This document shows positions 56,633 to 64,000 of a DNA stretch of 64,000 nucleotides, piece by piece. Made by a program: the position numbers and the translations under genes. The stretch lies in the NCBI RefSeq assembly GCF_029910655.1, contig NZ_CP123897.1, forward strand, positions 186,001 to 250,000. Direction: 5' to 3'. The notes under the pieces were generated by a model that was given only the letters and a program-made list of their open reading frames with translations, was not told the DNA's origin and ran no database searches. The DNA is from Methylomonas sp. UP202 (GTDB taxonomy: Bacteria > Pseudomonadota > Gammaproteobacteria > Methylococcales > Methylomonadaceae). Every line of letters starts with the position of its first letter. The first letter of the stretch is position 1.

Positions 56633-57649
56633 ATGCAAATTCAGGCCACGCTGCAAAAACTGCTGGATAAACACGACCTCGACGGCGAGGAAATGCGCGC
56701 GGCGATGCGCGCGATGATGAACGGCAAGTTGACCGACGCCCAAATCGCCGGTTTTTTGATCGCGCTGCGTTGCAAAGGTGAAACCATAGACGAAATTGCC
56801 GCGGCGGTCGGCGTGCTGCGGGAGTTGGTGCACAAGGTGCCGGTGACGGGCAAACACGTCATCGATACCTGCGGCACCGGCGGCGACGGCGCCAATACCT
56901 TCAACATCTCTACGACGGCGGCTTTCGTGGTCGCGGCGGCCGGCGGTAAGGTCGCCAAACACGGTAACCGTTCGGTGTCCAGCTGCTGCGGCAGCGCCGA
57001 TTTGTTGGAAGCCGCCGGCGTCAATCTGGACTTGCCGGCCGAGCAAGTCGGCCAATGCGTCGAAGACATCGGCGTCGGCTTCCTGTTTGCCGCGAAGCAC
57101 CATAGCGCGGTGCGCCACACGGTCGGGCCGCGCAAGGAAATGGGCGTGCGCACGCTGTTCAACCTGATCGGCCCGTTGTCGAATCCGGCCAACGCGCCGC
57201 ACCAGTTGATCGGCGTATTCGACAAACAATGGCTGGTGCCGGTGGCCGAGGTATTGAAACGCCTGGGCAGCCGCCACGTGCTGGTCGTGCATGCCCACGA
57301 CGGCCTGGACGAAATCAGCATCGCCGCGCCGACTGACGTCGCCGAACTGCACAACGGCGCGATCGGCACTTACACAATTACCCCTGAATATTTCGGCCTG
57401 CGCCGCGCACCGCTCGACAGTCTGGCCATCACCTGTGCCGAGGACAGCCTGACCATCGTCAAGGCCGTGCTGAATAATCGTCCCGGCCCGGCGCTGGACA
57501 TCGTCGCGCTGAACGCAGGCGCCGCGATTTACGCCGCCGACCTGACCGACTCGCTGGAAGCCGGCGTCCGCCGGGCCTATGCGGTGCTGGCGGACGGTAG
57601 CGCGTTAGCCAAGTTCGAGGCCTTGGTAGGGTATTCCAAAGTCGGTTAA
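56633..57649 (+). CDS. trpD: Anthranilate phosphoribosyltransferase
   Basis: 338 residues. PRPP-binding GTGGDG, 'KHGNRSVSS', '[18 protein letters not shown]' and '[10 protein letters not shown]' are all conserved. It couples anthranilate to PRPP in tryptophan synthesis. After 'SVSS' the sequence is CC rather than the frequent KS pair, a small departure near the active site. It stands alone here; trpC is about 39 kb away on the other strand. A T8 tract follows the stop at about 57656, but no stem was seen. Confidence 0.95.
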   Translation: MQIQATLQKLLDKHDLDGEEMRAAMRAMMNGKLTDAQIAGFLIALRCKGETIDEIAAAVGVLRELVHKVPVTGKHVIDTCGTGGDGANTFNISTTAAFVVAAAGGKVAKHGNRSVSSCCGSADLLEAAGVNLDLPAEQVGQCVEDIGVGFLFAAKHHSAVRHTVGPRKEMGVRTLFNLIGPLSNPANAPHQLIGVFDKQWLVPVAEVLKRLGSRHVLVVHAHDGLDEISIAAPTDVAELHNGAIGTYTITPEYFGLRRAPLDSLAITCAEDSLTIVKAVLNNRPGPALDIVALNAGAAIYAADLTDSLEAGVRRAYAVLADGSALAKFEALVGYSKVG

Positions 57650-57759
57650 AGCATTGTTTTTTTTCTAATCATTCGAGTAGCCACTCGGCGAGCGGCTGTT
57701 AGCTTGAAAGAGGGATTGAATCCGGGGCGTTTGGTTCGCCGGCCACGCTCAAGCCTTCC

Positions 57760-58839
57760 CTAGCGTCTACGTCGCAATCCGCCCACCAGCGCTAATCCCG
57801 ATACGAACAACCCCAACGATGCCGGCAGCGGCACGGCGGTCGGCACGTTGGCTTGGAATACGCCGGGCACCGTGGCGGAGCGCAGGCCGGATAGGAACAC
57901 CGCGCTATCCCAAAGCGGATCGTTGGAATCGGCAATGACGGTTTCCAGACTATGATTGGCCAGGGCTGGGTTCAGTAAGGCATTGACGGTCAAAACCGCC
58001 GTATAACCGTCGAACTCGAACGGAACCGAGCTGGCGCCGGCGTTGGGCGTCAGAAAGCCGTTGTCGTTTTGTACGGTGTCGGTGCACGGATAAACGCCAT
58101 TGCTGCTGCAATTGTCCAGCACCACGAAGTTCGAGGCATCGAAGTGTGCGTAATTGACGCCGTCCACGACCAACGCAAAGCCGTCGCGGAAAATGCCGGT
58201 CCATTCCGGGTATTCCTCGGAGGCAAACACGAACTGGGTCGTGATGCCGTTGGCGCTCGACGCTGACGGATCCAGGGTAAAGTCGAACTTCAGCGAATTG
58301 GCGTCGTAGGTCATTTGCTTGCTGAGCTTGGAAACTTCGTAGCTCGCGCCGGTTCCGGTCACGCCGGTTGCCCCGCTGGACGTGTTGGAATGGGCAAAGT
58401 TAGCCATGCCGGTGGTCAGGACGATGCCGTCGGCGTTCACCACGCTGCTGAATTCGCTGGCGGCATAGACCCGCGCCTGGTCGCCCTTGCCGATGTAACT
58501 CACGTTTTGCGCGACGATGCCGCTGTTGGGCGCCCGCCAGGCATTCAACAATTGATTGCCGGTCACACTATCCACCGGCGTTTGCACCGGCGGGGGAGTG
58601 ACTTTTATCGTCTCCAGTTCGGTTTCGGTGATTTCCGGTGCGTCGGCATCGTTTTGCTTTTCCGCGCCGTATTGCAGCACGTAAAGGTCCGAAGCGGAGG
58701 GATTGTCGTCCACGGTGCCGCTGTTACCACCGCCTCCGTTCCCGCCATTTCCACCACCGCCGTTACCGCCTCCGGCAGCCCAGGTTGCGTTCGTAGCCGC
58801 CAGTAAAACCATTAGTACAGCCAAATTCACGATTTTCAT
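57760..58839 (-). CDS. Choice-of-anchor L protein with VPLPA-CTERM sorting signal
   Basis: 359 residues from ATG 58839 (MKIVNLAV, a good signal peptide). A Gly/Asn-rich stretch (about 22-42) follows the cleavage site. The large choice-of-anchor L domain ('FVFASEEYPEW', 'DGFALVVDGVN') spans about 90-330. The tail VPLPASLGLFVSGLALV ends in RRRR. The domain is known from surface proteins bearing varied anchors. Third VPLPA-CTERM protein in the window. Probably an adhesin or matrix component; this is inference. Confidence 0.87.
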   Translation of the reverse strand: MKIVNLAVLMVLLAATNATWAAGGGNGGGGNGGNGGGGNSGTVDDNPSASDLYVLQYGAEKQNDADAPEITETELETIKVTPPPVQTPVDSVTGNQLLNAWRAPNSGIVAQNVSYIGKGDQARVYAASEFSSVVNADGIVLTTGMANFAHSNTSSGATGVTGTGASYEVSKLSKQMTYDANSLKFDFTLDPSASSANGITTQFVFASEEYPEWTGIFRDGFALVVDGVNYAHFDASNFVVLDNCSSNGVYPCTDTVQNDNGFLTPNAGASSVPFEFDGYTAVLTVNALLNPALANHSLETVIADSNDPLWDSAVFLSGLRSATVPGVFQANVPTAVPLPASLGLFVSGLALVGGLRRRR

Positions 58840-59376
58840 ATTCGATCTTTCTTCTTCAGGGTTAAAGGTCATTCGTTTCCCAGCTCGGCGATCCGATCGG
58901 GGCCGGTTAGATTGGAAATCCCTTCCGCGCCGTTCGGTCTCGCTAACATGTGTTAATGCGAACTGGCGCGTAAGAAGTTCAATCGGATAAATTTTCGGTG
59001 CGAAATGAGGTTAAGAATTGGGCTGCGCGATAACGACGCAGTTTGAAAGGCCGAAGCCCGCGCTCGGAGGCCGCGTAAGTCGTAACGGACGCGGGCAATA
59101 CCGGGTTCACGCGCCGACGTGAGGTATCAACCGGTTTCGATAGCCGCGGCTGTCCTAAATCCAAGGCTTATCGGGGCTGGGGCAGCCGATTGACGACGGC
59201 GCCGTGAAGCAATATGATCGCCGCCAGAGTTGTCATTCTGTTGTCTTGATTCCGGGCGGACCGCGATGGCGCCAGATTCAGCGACTCGCCACACATGCGT
59301 TCTGCTTTACTCCATCAGTCACCTATAGTGCGGGCAAGAAGTCGAACTTATGCCACTTTAGCGTGCCGGGAGCTTC
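58840..59376. other. Intergenic stretch between the choice-of-anchor L and acyltransferase genes
   Basis: About 540 bases between divergent genes. No gene, RNA or repeat is supported. TATAGT at about 59323-59328 could be the -10 box for the acyltransferase gene, and GGAG precedes that start codon. Confidence 0.45.
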
Positions 59377-61488
59377 ATGACCTTTACCCAGTCTCACGTT
59401 TTAAACCCTAGTCTGTCTCATCCGAAATATCGCCCCGATATCGATGGCTTGCGAGCCATCGCCGTGCTGTCGGTCGTTGCGTTCCATGCCTTTCCGAACG
59501 GTTTAAAAGGCGGCTTCATCGGCGTCGATATTTTTTTTGTGATTTCCGGCTATTTAATTTCCACGATCGTTTTTCAGAACCTGGAAAAGGGTACGTTCAG
59601 TTTCAGCGAGTTTTACATCCGCCGGATCAAACGTATTTTTCCGGCGCTGATTCTGGTGTTGGCCGCGAGTTTTGCGTTTGGCTGGTTCGCGCTGTTTGCC
59701 GACGAGTACAAACAGTTGGGCAAGCATATCGCCGCCGGTGCCGGCTTCGTGTCGAATCTGGTGTTGTGGAATGAGGCCGGTTATTTCGACAGCTCCGCCG
59801 AAACCAAGCCCCTGCTGCATTTGTGGAGCTTAGGTATCGAGGAACAGTTTTATATTGTCTGGCCGTTGTTGCTGTGGCTGGCGTGGCGGAAAAATTTCAA
59901 TTTGTTTACGGTGACGGTGATCGTCGCCATTGCCTCGTTTTATTTGAATGTTCGCGGCGTATTGAACGATTCGGTCGCCACGTTTTACTCGCCGCAAACT
60001 CGGTTTTGGGAACTGCAGTGCGGCAGCTTGTTGGCGTGGATGGCCTTGTACCGCAAGCACGCCTTCGCATCGGCCCGGCATAAGCTGGACGGTTGGCTGG
60101 TGGCCGTCGTCTATCGGGAGGGCCAGCCGGTGGATGGCAGAACCCTGGCGAACGTGTTGTCTTTCCTCGGTATCGCGCTGTTGATTTACGGGTTCAGCGT
60201 CATCGACAAGGACTCCGACTTTCCCGGCAAATGGGCGATATTGCCGATGCTCGGCGCGGTATTGATCATATCGGCCGGACCGAATGCTTGGGTCAATCGG
60301 AAGTTGTTGTCCAACCGACTAGCCGTTTGGGTCGGTCTCATCAGCTTTCCGCTATACCTGTGGCATTGGCCGCTGCTGTCCTTCGCTCACATCATTCAAA
60401 CCGACGAGCCCAGCCCCAATATCCGAATCGCCGCGGTGCTGTTGACGGTGGTGTTGGCGTGGTTGACGTATGCCTTGGTCGAGAAACCGATCCGCTTGGG
60501 TAAGCACAGCGGCGCCAAGACCTTGACCTTATTGCTGCTGATGCTGGGTATCGGAAACGTCGGCTACCAGTTATATCTGAAAAACGGCCTGGAGTTTCGG
60601 GATGCCGACGCGCTCAGTAAAACCCAGATGTTCGCCGATGTGAACGGCACCGTGCTGTTCAATACGCCGGAAGATTGGGTAGACGATCGATGCCGCGCCG
60701 AATTGGGAGCCAGTTACAATTACTTGATCTGTCGATTTACCAGCGCCACGCCGAAAACCTTGGTGGTAGGCGACAGCCACGCCGCGCAGTTTGTCTACGA
60801 TTCCATTTCTCATGGCGCCGACGATCTAGCGCTGGTGGCGGTGAACGGCTGTCTGCCGTTTATCGATTTGGTTACGATCAATCCGACCGAGCAGTACGAG
60901 GAAAAGTCGACGCGTTGCAAGGTCATCATGCCCATCGTGCTGAAACTGTTGCGGGATTTTCCGTCGATACAGCGGATTGCGTTTGCGACCCGAGGCGCGA
61001 TGTATATCGAAGGCTCCGGTTACGGCAATACCGAAACCAAAAATGTTTATCGGATTATCAACGGTCCCGACGATGTATTGGTGGAAAATTATCACAAGTT
61101 TATCGACGGTTATTTGGATTCGATTAACCCGATCCTAAAACTCGGAAAAGAAGTGGTGTTTATCGAAGACGTGCCGGAAATTGGCGTCAAGGCCAAAAAT
61201 TGCGTCGACGAGCGGCCGTTTCATATCAGCTCGAAAGATCGCCCGGAATGCAGCGTATCCAGAACGTCGTTCGACAAACGTAATGCCAATTATCGGAAGG
61301 CGGTGGATTCCATCGTTAACTCAACCCAGCATCAGGTTAAGGTATTCTCGGCCTATCAATATTTGTGCAACGATATTTCTTGCGGCGGCATGCACGAGGA
61401 TATGTCTTACTTTTACGACGACGATCATCTTTCGATGCGCGGCAGCCATTTTATTTTTGGAAAGTTCGCGGAATGGTTGGACCGGTAA
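59377..61488 (+). CDS. OafA-like acyltransferase with C-terminal SGNH domain
   Basis: 703 residues. The acyltransferase-3 domain (about 15-390, 10-11 membrane helices) starts 'KYRPDIDGLRAIAVLSVVAFH' with the catalytic-type His. The SGNH domain (about 430-700) has GDSHAAQF for block I and DDDHLSMRGS with the Asp-x-x-His dyad. Such proteins O-acetylate lipopolysaccharide or other surface glycans, carrying the acyl group across the membrane. It is full length and stands alone. Confidence 0.93.
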   Translation: MTFTQSHVLNPSLSHPKYRPDIDGLRAIAVLSVVAFHAFPNGLKGGFIGVDIFFVISGYLISTIVFQNLEKGTFSFSEFYIRRIKRIFPALILVLAASFAFGWFALFADEYKQLGKHIAAGAGFVSNLVLWNEAGYFDSSAETKPLLHLWSLGIEEQFYIVWPLLLWLAWRKNFNLFTVTVIVAIASFYLNVRGVLNDSVATFYSPQTRFWELQCGSLLAWMALYRKHAFASARHKLDGWLVAVVYREGQPVDGRTLANVLSFLGIALLIYGFSVIDKDSDFPGKWAILPMLGAVLIISAGPNAWVNRKLLSNRLAVWVGLISFPLYLWHWPLLSFAHIIQTDEPSPNIRIAAVLLTVVLAWLTYALVEKPIRLGKHSGAKTLTLLLLMLGIGNVGYQLYLKNGLEFRDADALSKTQMFADVNGTVLFNTPEDWVDDRCRAELGASYNYLICRFTSATPKTLVVGDSHAAQFVYDSISHGADDLALVAVNGCLPFIDLVTINPTEQYEEKSTRCKVIMPIVLKLLRDFPSIQRIAFATRGAMYIEGSGYGNTETKNVYRIINGPDDVLVENYHKFIDGYLDSINPILKLGKEVVFIEDVPEIGVKAKNCVDERPFHISSKDRPECSVSRTSFDKRNANYRKAVDSIVNSTQHQVKVFSAYQYLCNDISCGGMHEDMSYFYDDDHLSMRGSHFIFGKFAEWLDR

Positions 61489-61691
61489 ACCGGACCAAGC
61501 ATCCCGAAGTTCGAGTCCGCTTCCGGGCATGCCGGTGCAGATGGCGTATTGTGCTGTCTGAGAAGTCCTCTAATCCGCTCGCAAACCGCGACTGATTCCG
61601 TTCAGCTGTGTGGAATGGGATATTTGGGACGCGCGGAAGATTAACGTAATCAATTCAAGGGCGATGATCACCTTAGTTTTATCAAAATCGC

Positions 61692-61715
61692 TAAAAATAG
61701 TTTTCGCTATTTTTA
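61692..61715. terminator. AT-rich perfect hairpin between the acyltransferase and LON-domain genes
   Basis: Nine-base arms TAAAAATAG and CTATTTTTA around a six-base loop. The second arm ends in five T, so it could terminate transcripts from the left or act on the leader of the gene at 61768. Confidence 0.45.
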
Positions 61716-61767
61716 ATGGCTTAGCACACGAACTGAATAGCGATAACCAACCATTAGGATTGATAAC

Positions 61768-62394
61768 ATGCAATCACTGCAAACCGGCGACCAAGCCCTA
61801 TTTCCCCTGAATATCCCCTTATTCCCAAAATGCACTTTACAACTGCAAATATTCGAACAGCGCTATATCAAGATGATATCTGCTTGTTTACGAAGTGGAT
61901 CGAGTTTTACCGTATGCTTGCTGCGCGAGGGTTTTGAAAAACAGGAAGTGCTTGTTAATGCCGATGCACCCGCAAAGAACGAGTCAATTTTTTATTCAAT
62001 CGGTACCAGCGCTAAAATCATCGACTTTGGCCAAATGCCCAATGGCTTGCTGTCTATCTCTTTACGGGGCGAGCAACGCCAAAGTCTGGATGAAATTCAT
62101 CAACAAGCCGATGGACTGTGGCTTGCCAAAACGGGCAATTTAGAGGAAGTAAACGTTTGCAACGGGGAAGTTCTACCTATTTGGGCAGCCGTTTTGAAAA
62201 GTTTGATCCAAAGTGGCGTTGTCAGCTGTTCCGAGGCGGAACTTTACGACCACCCGGAACTAGCGATGAATTATTTTGCCATGTACGCACCTCTGCCATC
62301 GCATTTGAAGCAATCTTTATTGGAAATAGATGACTTACAAATTCGCTGGCAACGTTTGCAAGAATTTACCGCGCAAAGCTTAATTAAGGTTTAG
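61768..62394 (+). CDS. LON peptidase substrate-binding-domain protein
   Basis: 208 residues consisting of only the Lon N-terminal-like domain ('LFPLNIPLFPKCTLQLQIFE', with 'RYIKMISACL' after it); no AAA or protease part. Such standalone proteins are widespread and have no proven role. The gene is clearly AT-richer than its neighbours, which may point to transfer. The region 62395-62550 has no feature. Confidence 0.87.
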   Translation: MQSLQTGDQALFPLNIPLFPKCTLQLQIFEQRYIKMISACLRSGSSFTVCLLREGFEKQEVLVNADAPAKNESIFYSIGTSAKIIDFGQMPNGLLSISLRGEQRQSLDEIHQQADGLWLAKTGNLEEVNVCNGEVLPIWAAVLKSLIQSGVVSCSEAELYDHPELAMNYFAMYAPLPSHLKQSLLEIDDLQIRWQRLQEFTAQSLIKV

Positions 62395-62550
62395 ATGTAA
62401 TGATTTAGCCTGAATAACACGTGGCCTTAATCCAAGTTTCGCCTTTTAAAACGAGAGAGTGAGGGGAATATATTTAAATAATCCGCTATCCCTCATTTTC
62501 AAAGAGGGGGCAGATCGCTGAGCAGTGACAAAATCCGTTTGATTGCAAGC

Positions 62551-62566
62551 TGGCACGGAAATTTCT
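62551..62566 (+). promoter_or_regulatory. Near-consensus sigma-54 promoter upstream of the FixH-like gene
   Basis: TGGCACG, four bases, then TTTCT matches the -24/-12 pattern TGGCACG-N4-TTGCW except that the -12 G is T. It lies about 120 bases before the ATG at 62684. The missing invariant G makes function doubtful. Confidence 0.25.
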
Positions 62567-62683
62567 AAGTAGTCCGGACACTCGCCGAAACCGCCGGATC
62601 GAGCGCGTTGGACGAGTGCCATTGTTTAGAAATCGAACATAGACATTGTTCATCTGCCTGCAATTCGAACACTTGCGCCACTA

Positions 62684-63088
62684 ATGGATAACTTGAGATA
62701 CCCGCGTATCGCGTTGGGCATGGTCTTGGCCCTAAGCATTTCCCCCTCTTCGGCGACCGACGCCCACATCAGCGACAAAGGCCTGTACCGGGTGAGTTGG
62801 CAAAGCTTGGCCCCGGAACTGACAACCGATTTGATACACGAGTGGCTATTGCATGTGGAGACCGCTGACCGACGTCCGGCGGATAACCTGATCATCACCG
62901 TTTCCGCCCACATGCCGGGACATGCGCACGGCCTGCCGACTCAACCCAGGGCGACCGCGTACCTCGGCAACGGCGACTACCGAATCGCCGGCATGAAATT
63001 TCAAATGAGCGGCGTTTGGTGGGTACGCTTCGATTTTTGGCGTAAGAACCGGCGCGACTGGGTGATCTTCGAGGTGCCGGTCAAATGA
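62684..63088 (+). CDS. FixH/YtkA-like exported protein
   Basis: 134 residues: a signal peptide (cut near SSATDA), then an immunoglobulin-like beta domain. The HMPGHAHGLPTQP segment resembles the metal-binding MPxMxH region of FixH/YtkA proteins and includes three His and one Met. FixH relatives help copper or haem assembly for cytochrome oxidases. The stop overlaps the start of the dihaem peroxidase gene (ATGA), so they are translated together. Confidence 0.78.
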   Translation: MDNLRYPRIALGMVLALSISPSSATDAHISDKGLYRVSWQSLAPELTTDLIHEWLLHVETADRRPADNLIITVSAHMPGHAHGLPTQPRATAYLGNGDYRIAGMKFQMSGVWWVRFDFWRKNRRDWVIFEVPVK

Positions 63089-64000
63089 GCGTCCCGTTCA
63101 AACCCGAGCTCGCCCCAGCGATCGGCCGGGACGATAAGCCCGGTGCCGTAGACATTCCTAGAAACGAACCGCTTACCCGGCAACGGCAGACTTGTTCGGC
63201 CAAGCGCTTGGCGGGCGGTTGGACTCTGCTCCTGGTGTTGAGCGCGACCAATGCTGGGGCGATCGATTCCGGACTATGGTCCGATAGCGAACTGACCACG
63301 CTGCGCTCTCTGGCGCTGTCCAGCCTGCCGCCGTTGCCGGCCGATCCGTCCAACCGTTTCGCCGACGACCCGGCGGCCGCGGCGTTGGGGCGGCGCTGGT
63401 TTTTCGACCAAGGGCTCAGTTCGAACGGCAAAGTCGCTTGCGCCAGTTGTCACGATCCGGACCGGGATTTCCAGGACGGCCGAGACCTAGCGAAAGGCGT
63501 CGGCCGAACCAACCGTCGCGCGATGCCGCTAGCGGGCATGGCTTACAGCCCGTGGCTGTTTTGGGACGGTCGCAAGGACAGCCAATGGGCGCAGGCGCTC
63601 GGTCCGCTGGAAAACCCCAACGAACACAATCTGACCCGCGGCGGTTGCGCCAAATGGGTGTTGGCGCATTACCGGTCCGAATATCGCGCTGTGTTCGGAG
63701 AGCCGCCCGATCTGTCGGCGCTGCCGGATAACGCCGGTCCGCTGGGCGACAAGCGAGCTCGGCGTGCTTGGATCGGGCTTGACGATTCGGCGCGCGACGC
63801 AGTCAATCGGGTTTTTGCTAATGTCGGCAAAGCCATCGCGGCTTTCGAGCGGCGCATCGCGTGGAACGAAAGCCGGTTCGACGCCTATGTGCGGGCCTTG
63901 GGGGAACAGGCTCCGGCCACGCCGGAAAACTCGTTGAGCTCGGAAGAGATCGCCGGACTGAAACTGTTCATCGGCAAGGCCCATTGTGTCGAATGTCATC
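63085..64000 (+). CDS. Dihaem cytochrome c peroxidase / MauG-like protein, cut by the window end
   Basis: The first 305 residues are visible and the frame is open at base 64000. Two c-type haem sites are seen: CASCH (119-123) and CVECH (301-305). Sections 'FFDQGLSSNGKVACASCHD' and 'FWDGRKDSQWAQALGPLENP' match the CcpA/MauG family, which reduces peroxide or oxidises partner proteins. The first 40 residues are polar and come before a hydrophobic export helix at about 41-59; this is odd for a signal peptide, so the true start may be later. It overlaps the FixH-like gene by four bases. Confidence 0.88.
   Translation, partial: MSVPFKPELAPAIGRDDKPGAVDIPRNEPLTRQRQTCSAKRLAGGWTLLLVLSATNAGAIDSGLWSDSELTTLRSLALSSLPPLPADPSNRFADDPAAAALGRRWFFDQGLSSNGKVACASCHDPDRDFQDGRDLAKGVGRTNRRAMPLAGMAYSPWLFWDGRKDSQWAQALGPLENPNEHNLTRGGCAKWVLAHYRSEYRAVFGEPPDLSALPDNAGPLGDKRARRAWIGLDDSARDAVNRVFANVGKAIAAFERRIAWNESRFDAYVRALGEQAPATPENSLSSEEIAGLKLFIGKAHCVECH

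Noticed and set aside
62684-64000. Methanobactin-type MbnP/MbnH pair
   Set aside because: The first protein looks like FixH/YtkA and lacks the four-Cys pattern expected of MbnP, and no methanobactin biosynthesis gene is visible. MauG-like is the safer name.

Overview
The window is a stretch of gammaproteobacterial chromosome, GC-rich overall with a few AT-richer patches. It most resembles a Methylomonas-type (Methylococcales) methylotroph. The basis is a Vfr/CRP-osmC-speD block of Pseudomonas/Enterobacteria type, three secreted proteins ending in VPLPA-type CTERM sorting tags, REP/RAYT elements, a PII-like protein attached to a CzcCBA pump, and a methylmalonyl-CoA mutase with MeaB. No methane or methanol oxidation gene, rRNA or tRNA gene was seen, so the genus is an inference.

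Layout. 0-9.4 kb: the end of an M23 peptidase gene, a four-PAS diguanylate cyclase, an MFS transporter, a dienelactone-hydrolase-like protein, crp divergent from osmC-speD, then a VPLPA-CTERM protein in one unit with a secreted 5'-nucleotidase. 9.4-17 kb: a heavy-metal RND operon (czcC-czcB-czcA plus a PII-like gene) and a carbohydrate-type porin. 17-20.3 kb: trpC, then a repeat-rich patch with two inverted copies of an intergenic element of about 0.25 kb flanking a REP-RAYT-REP unit and a cold-shock/DUF1294 membrane protein, ending in a truncated antitoxin remnant. 20.3-28.5 kb: guaA, a methyltransferase, guaB, two small membrane proteins, ycgL, DUF2333, DUF4389 and dinB. 28.5-33 kb: a molybdenum hydroxylase (IorAB type) with its maturation genes xdhC and mocA. 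33-38 kb: an NlpC/P60 lipoprotein, two multi-pass membrane proteins, a type II NADH dehydrogenase and a YcxB-like protein. 38-41.6 kb: a three-gene unit of outer-membrane porin, phosphate-binding-like periplasmic protein and diguanylate cyclase. 42-47 kb: methylmalonyl-CoA mutase and meaB, a dead Y1 transposase fragment, an AraC regulator and a 165-bp MITE-like element. 47-58.9 kb: a second VPLPA protein, a Ser/Thr kinase with a predicted extracytoplasmic domain, a SelW-like protein, mpl, an ankyrin protein, apaGH, a Spy/CpxP-like protein, a flavoprotein, trpD and a third VPLPA protein. 59-64 kb: an acyltransferase-SGNH protein, a LON-substrate-binding-domain protein, and a FixH-like/MauG-like pair cut by the window end.

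How it fits together. Most genes are housekeeping. The accessory interest lies in signalling (two diguanylate cyclases, one with its own periplasmic and outer-membrane partners; one transmembrane kinase), envelope proteins with a dedicated sorting tag, metal handling (CzcCBA-PII, FixH-MauG), and small mobile or relic DNA (REP/RAYT, inverted intergenic repeats, MITE, two pseudogene fragments). Several adjacent genes overlap as TAATG, TGATG or ATGA (at 13961, 25070, 30893, 32254, 40303, 53897 and 63085), which supports the operon assignments. I found no wholly new system that I can defend from sequence alone. The best candidates for follow-up are the porin/binding-protein/cyclase unit, the 17.9-20.3 kb repeat patch and the FixH-MauG pair.
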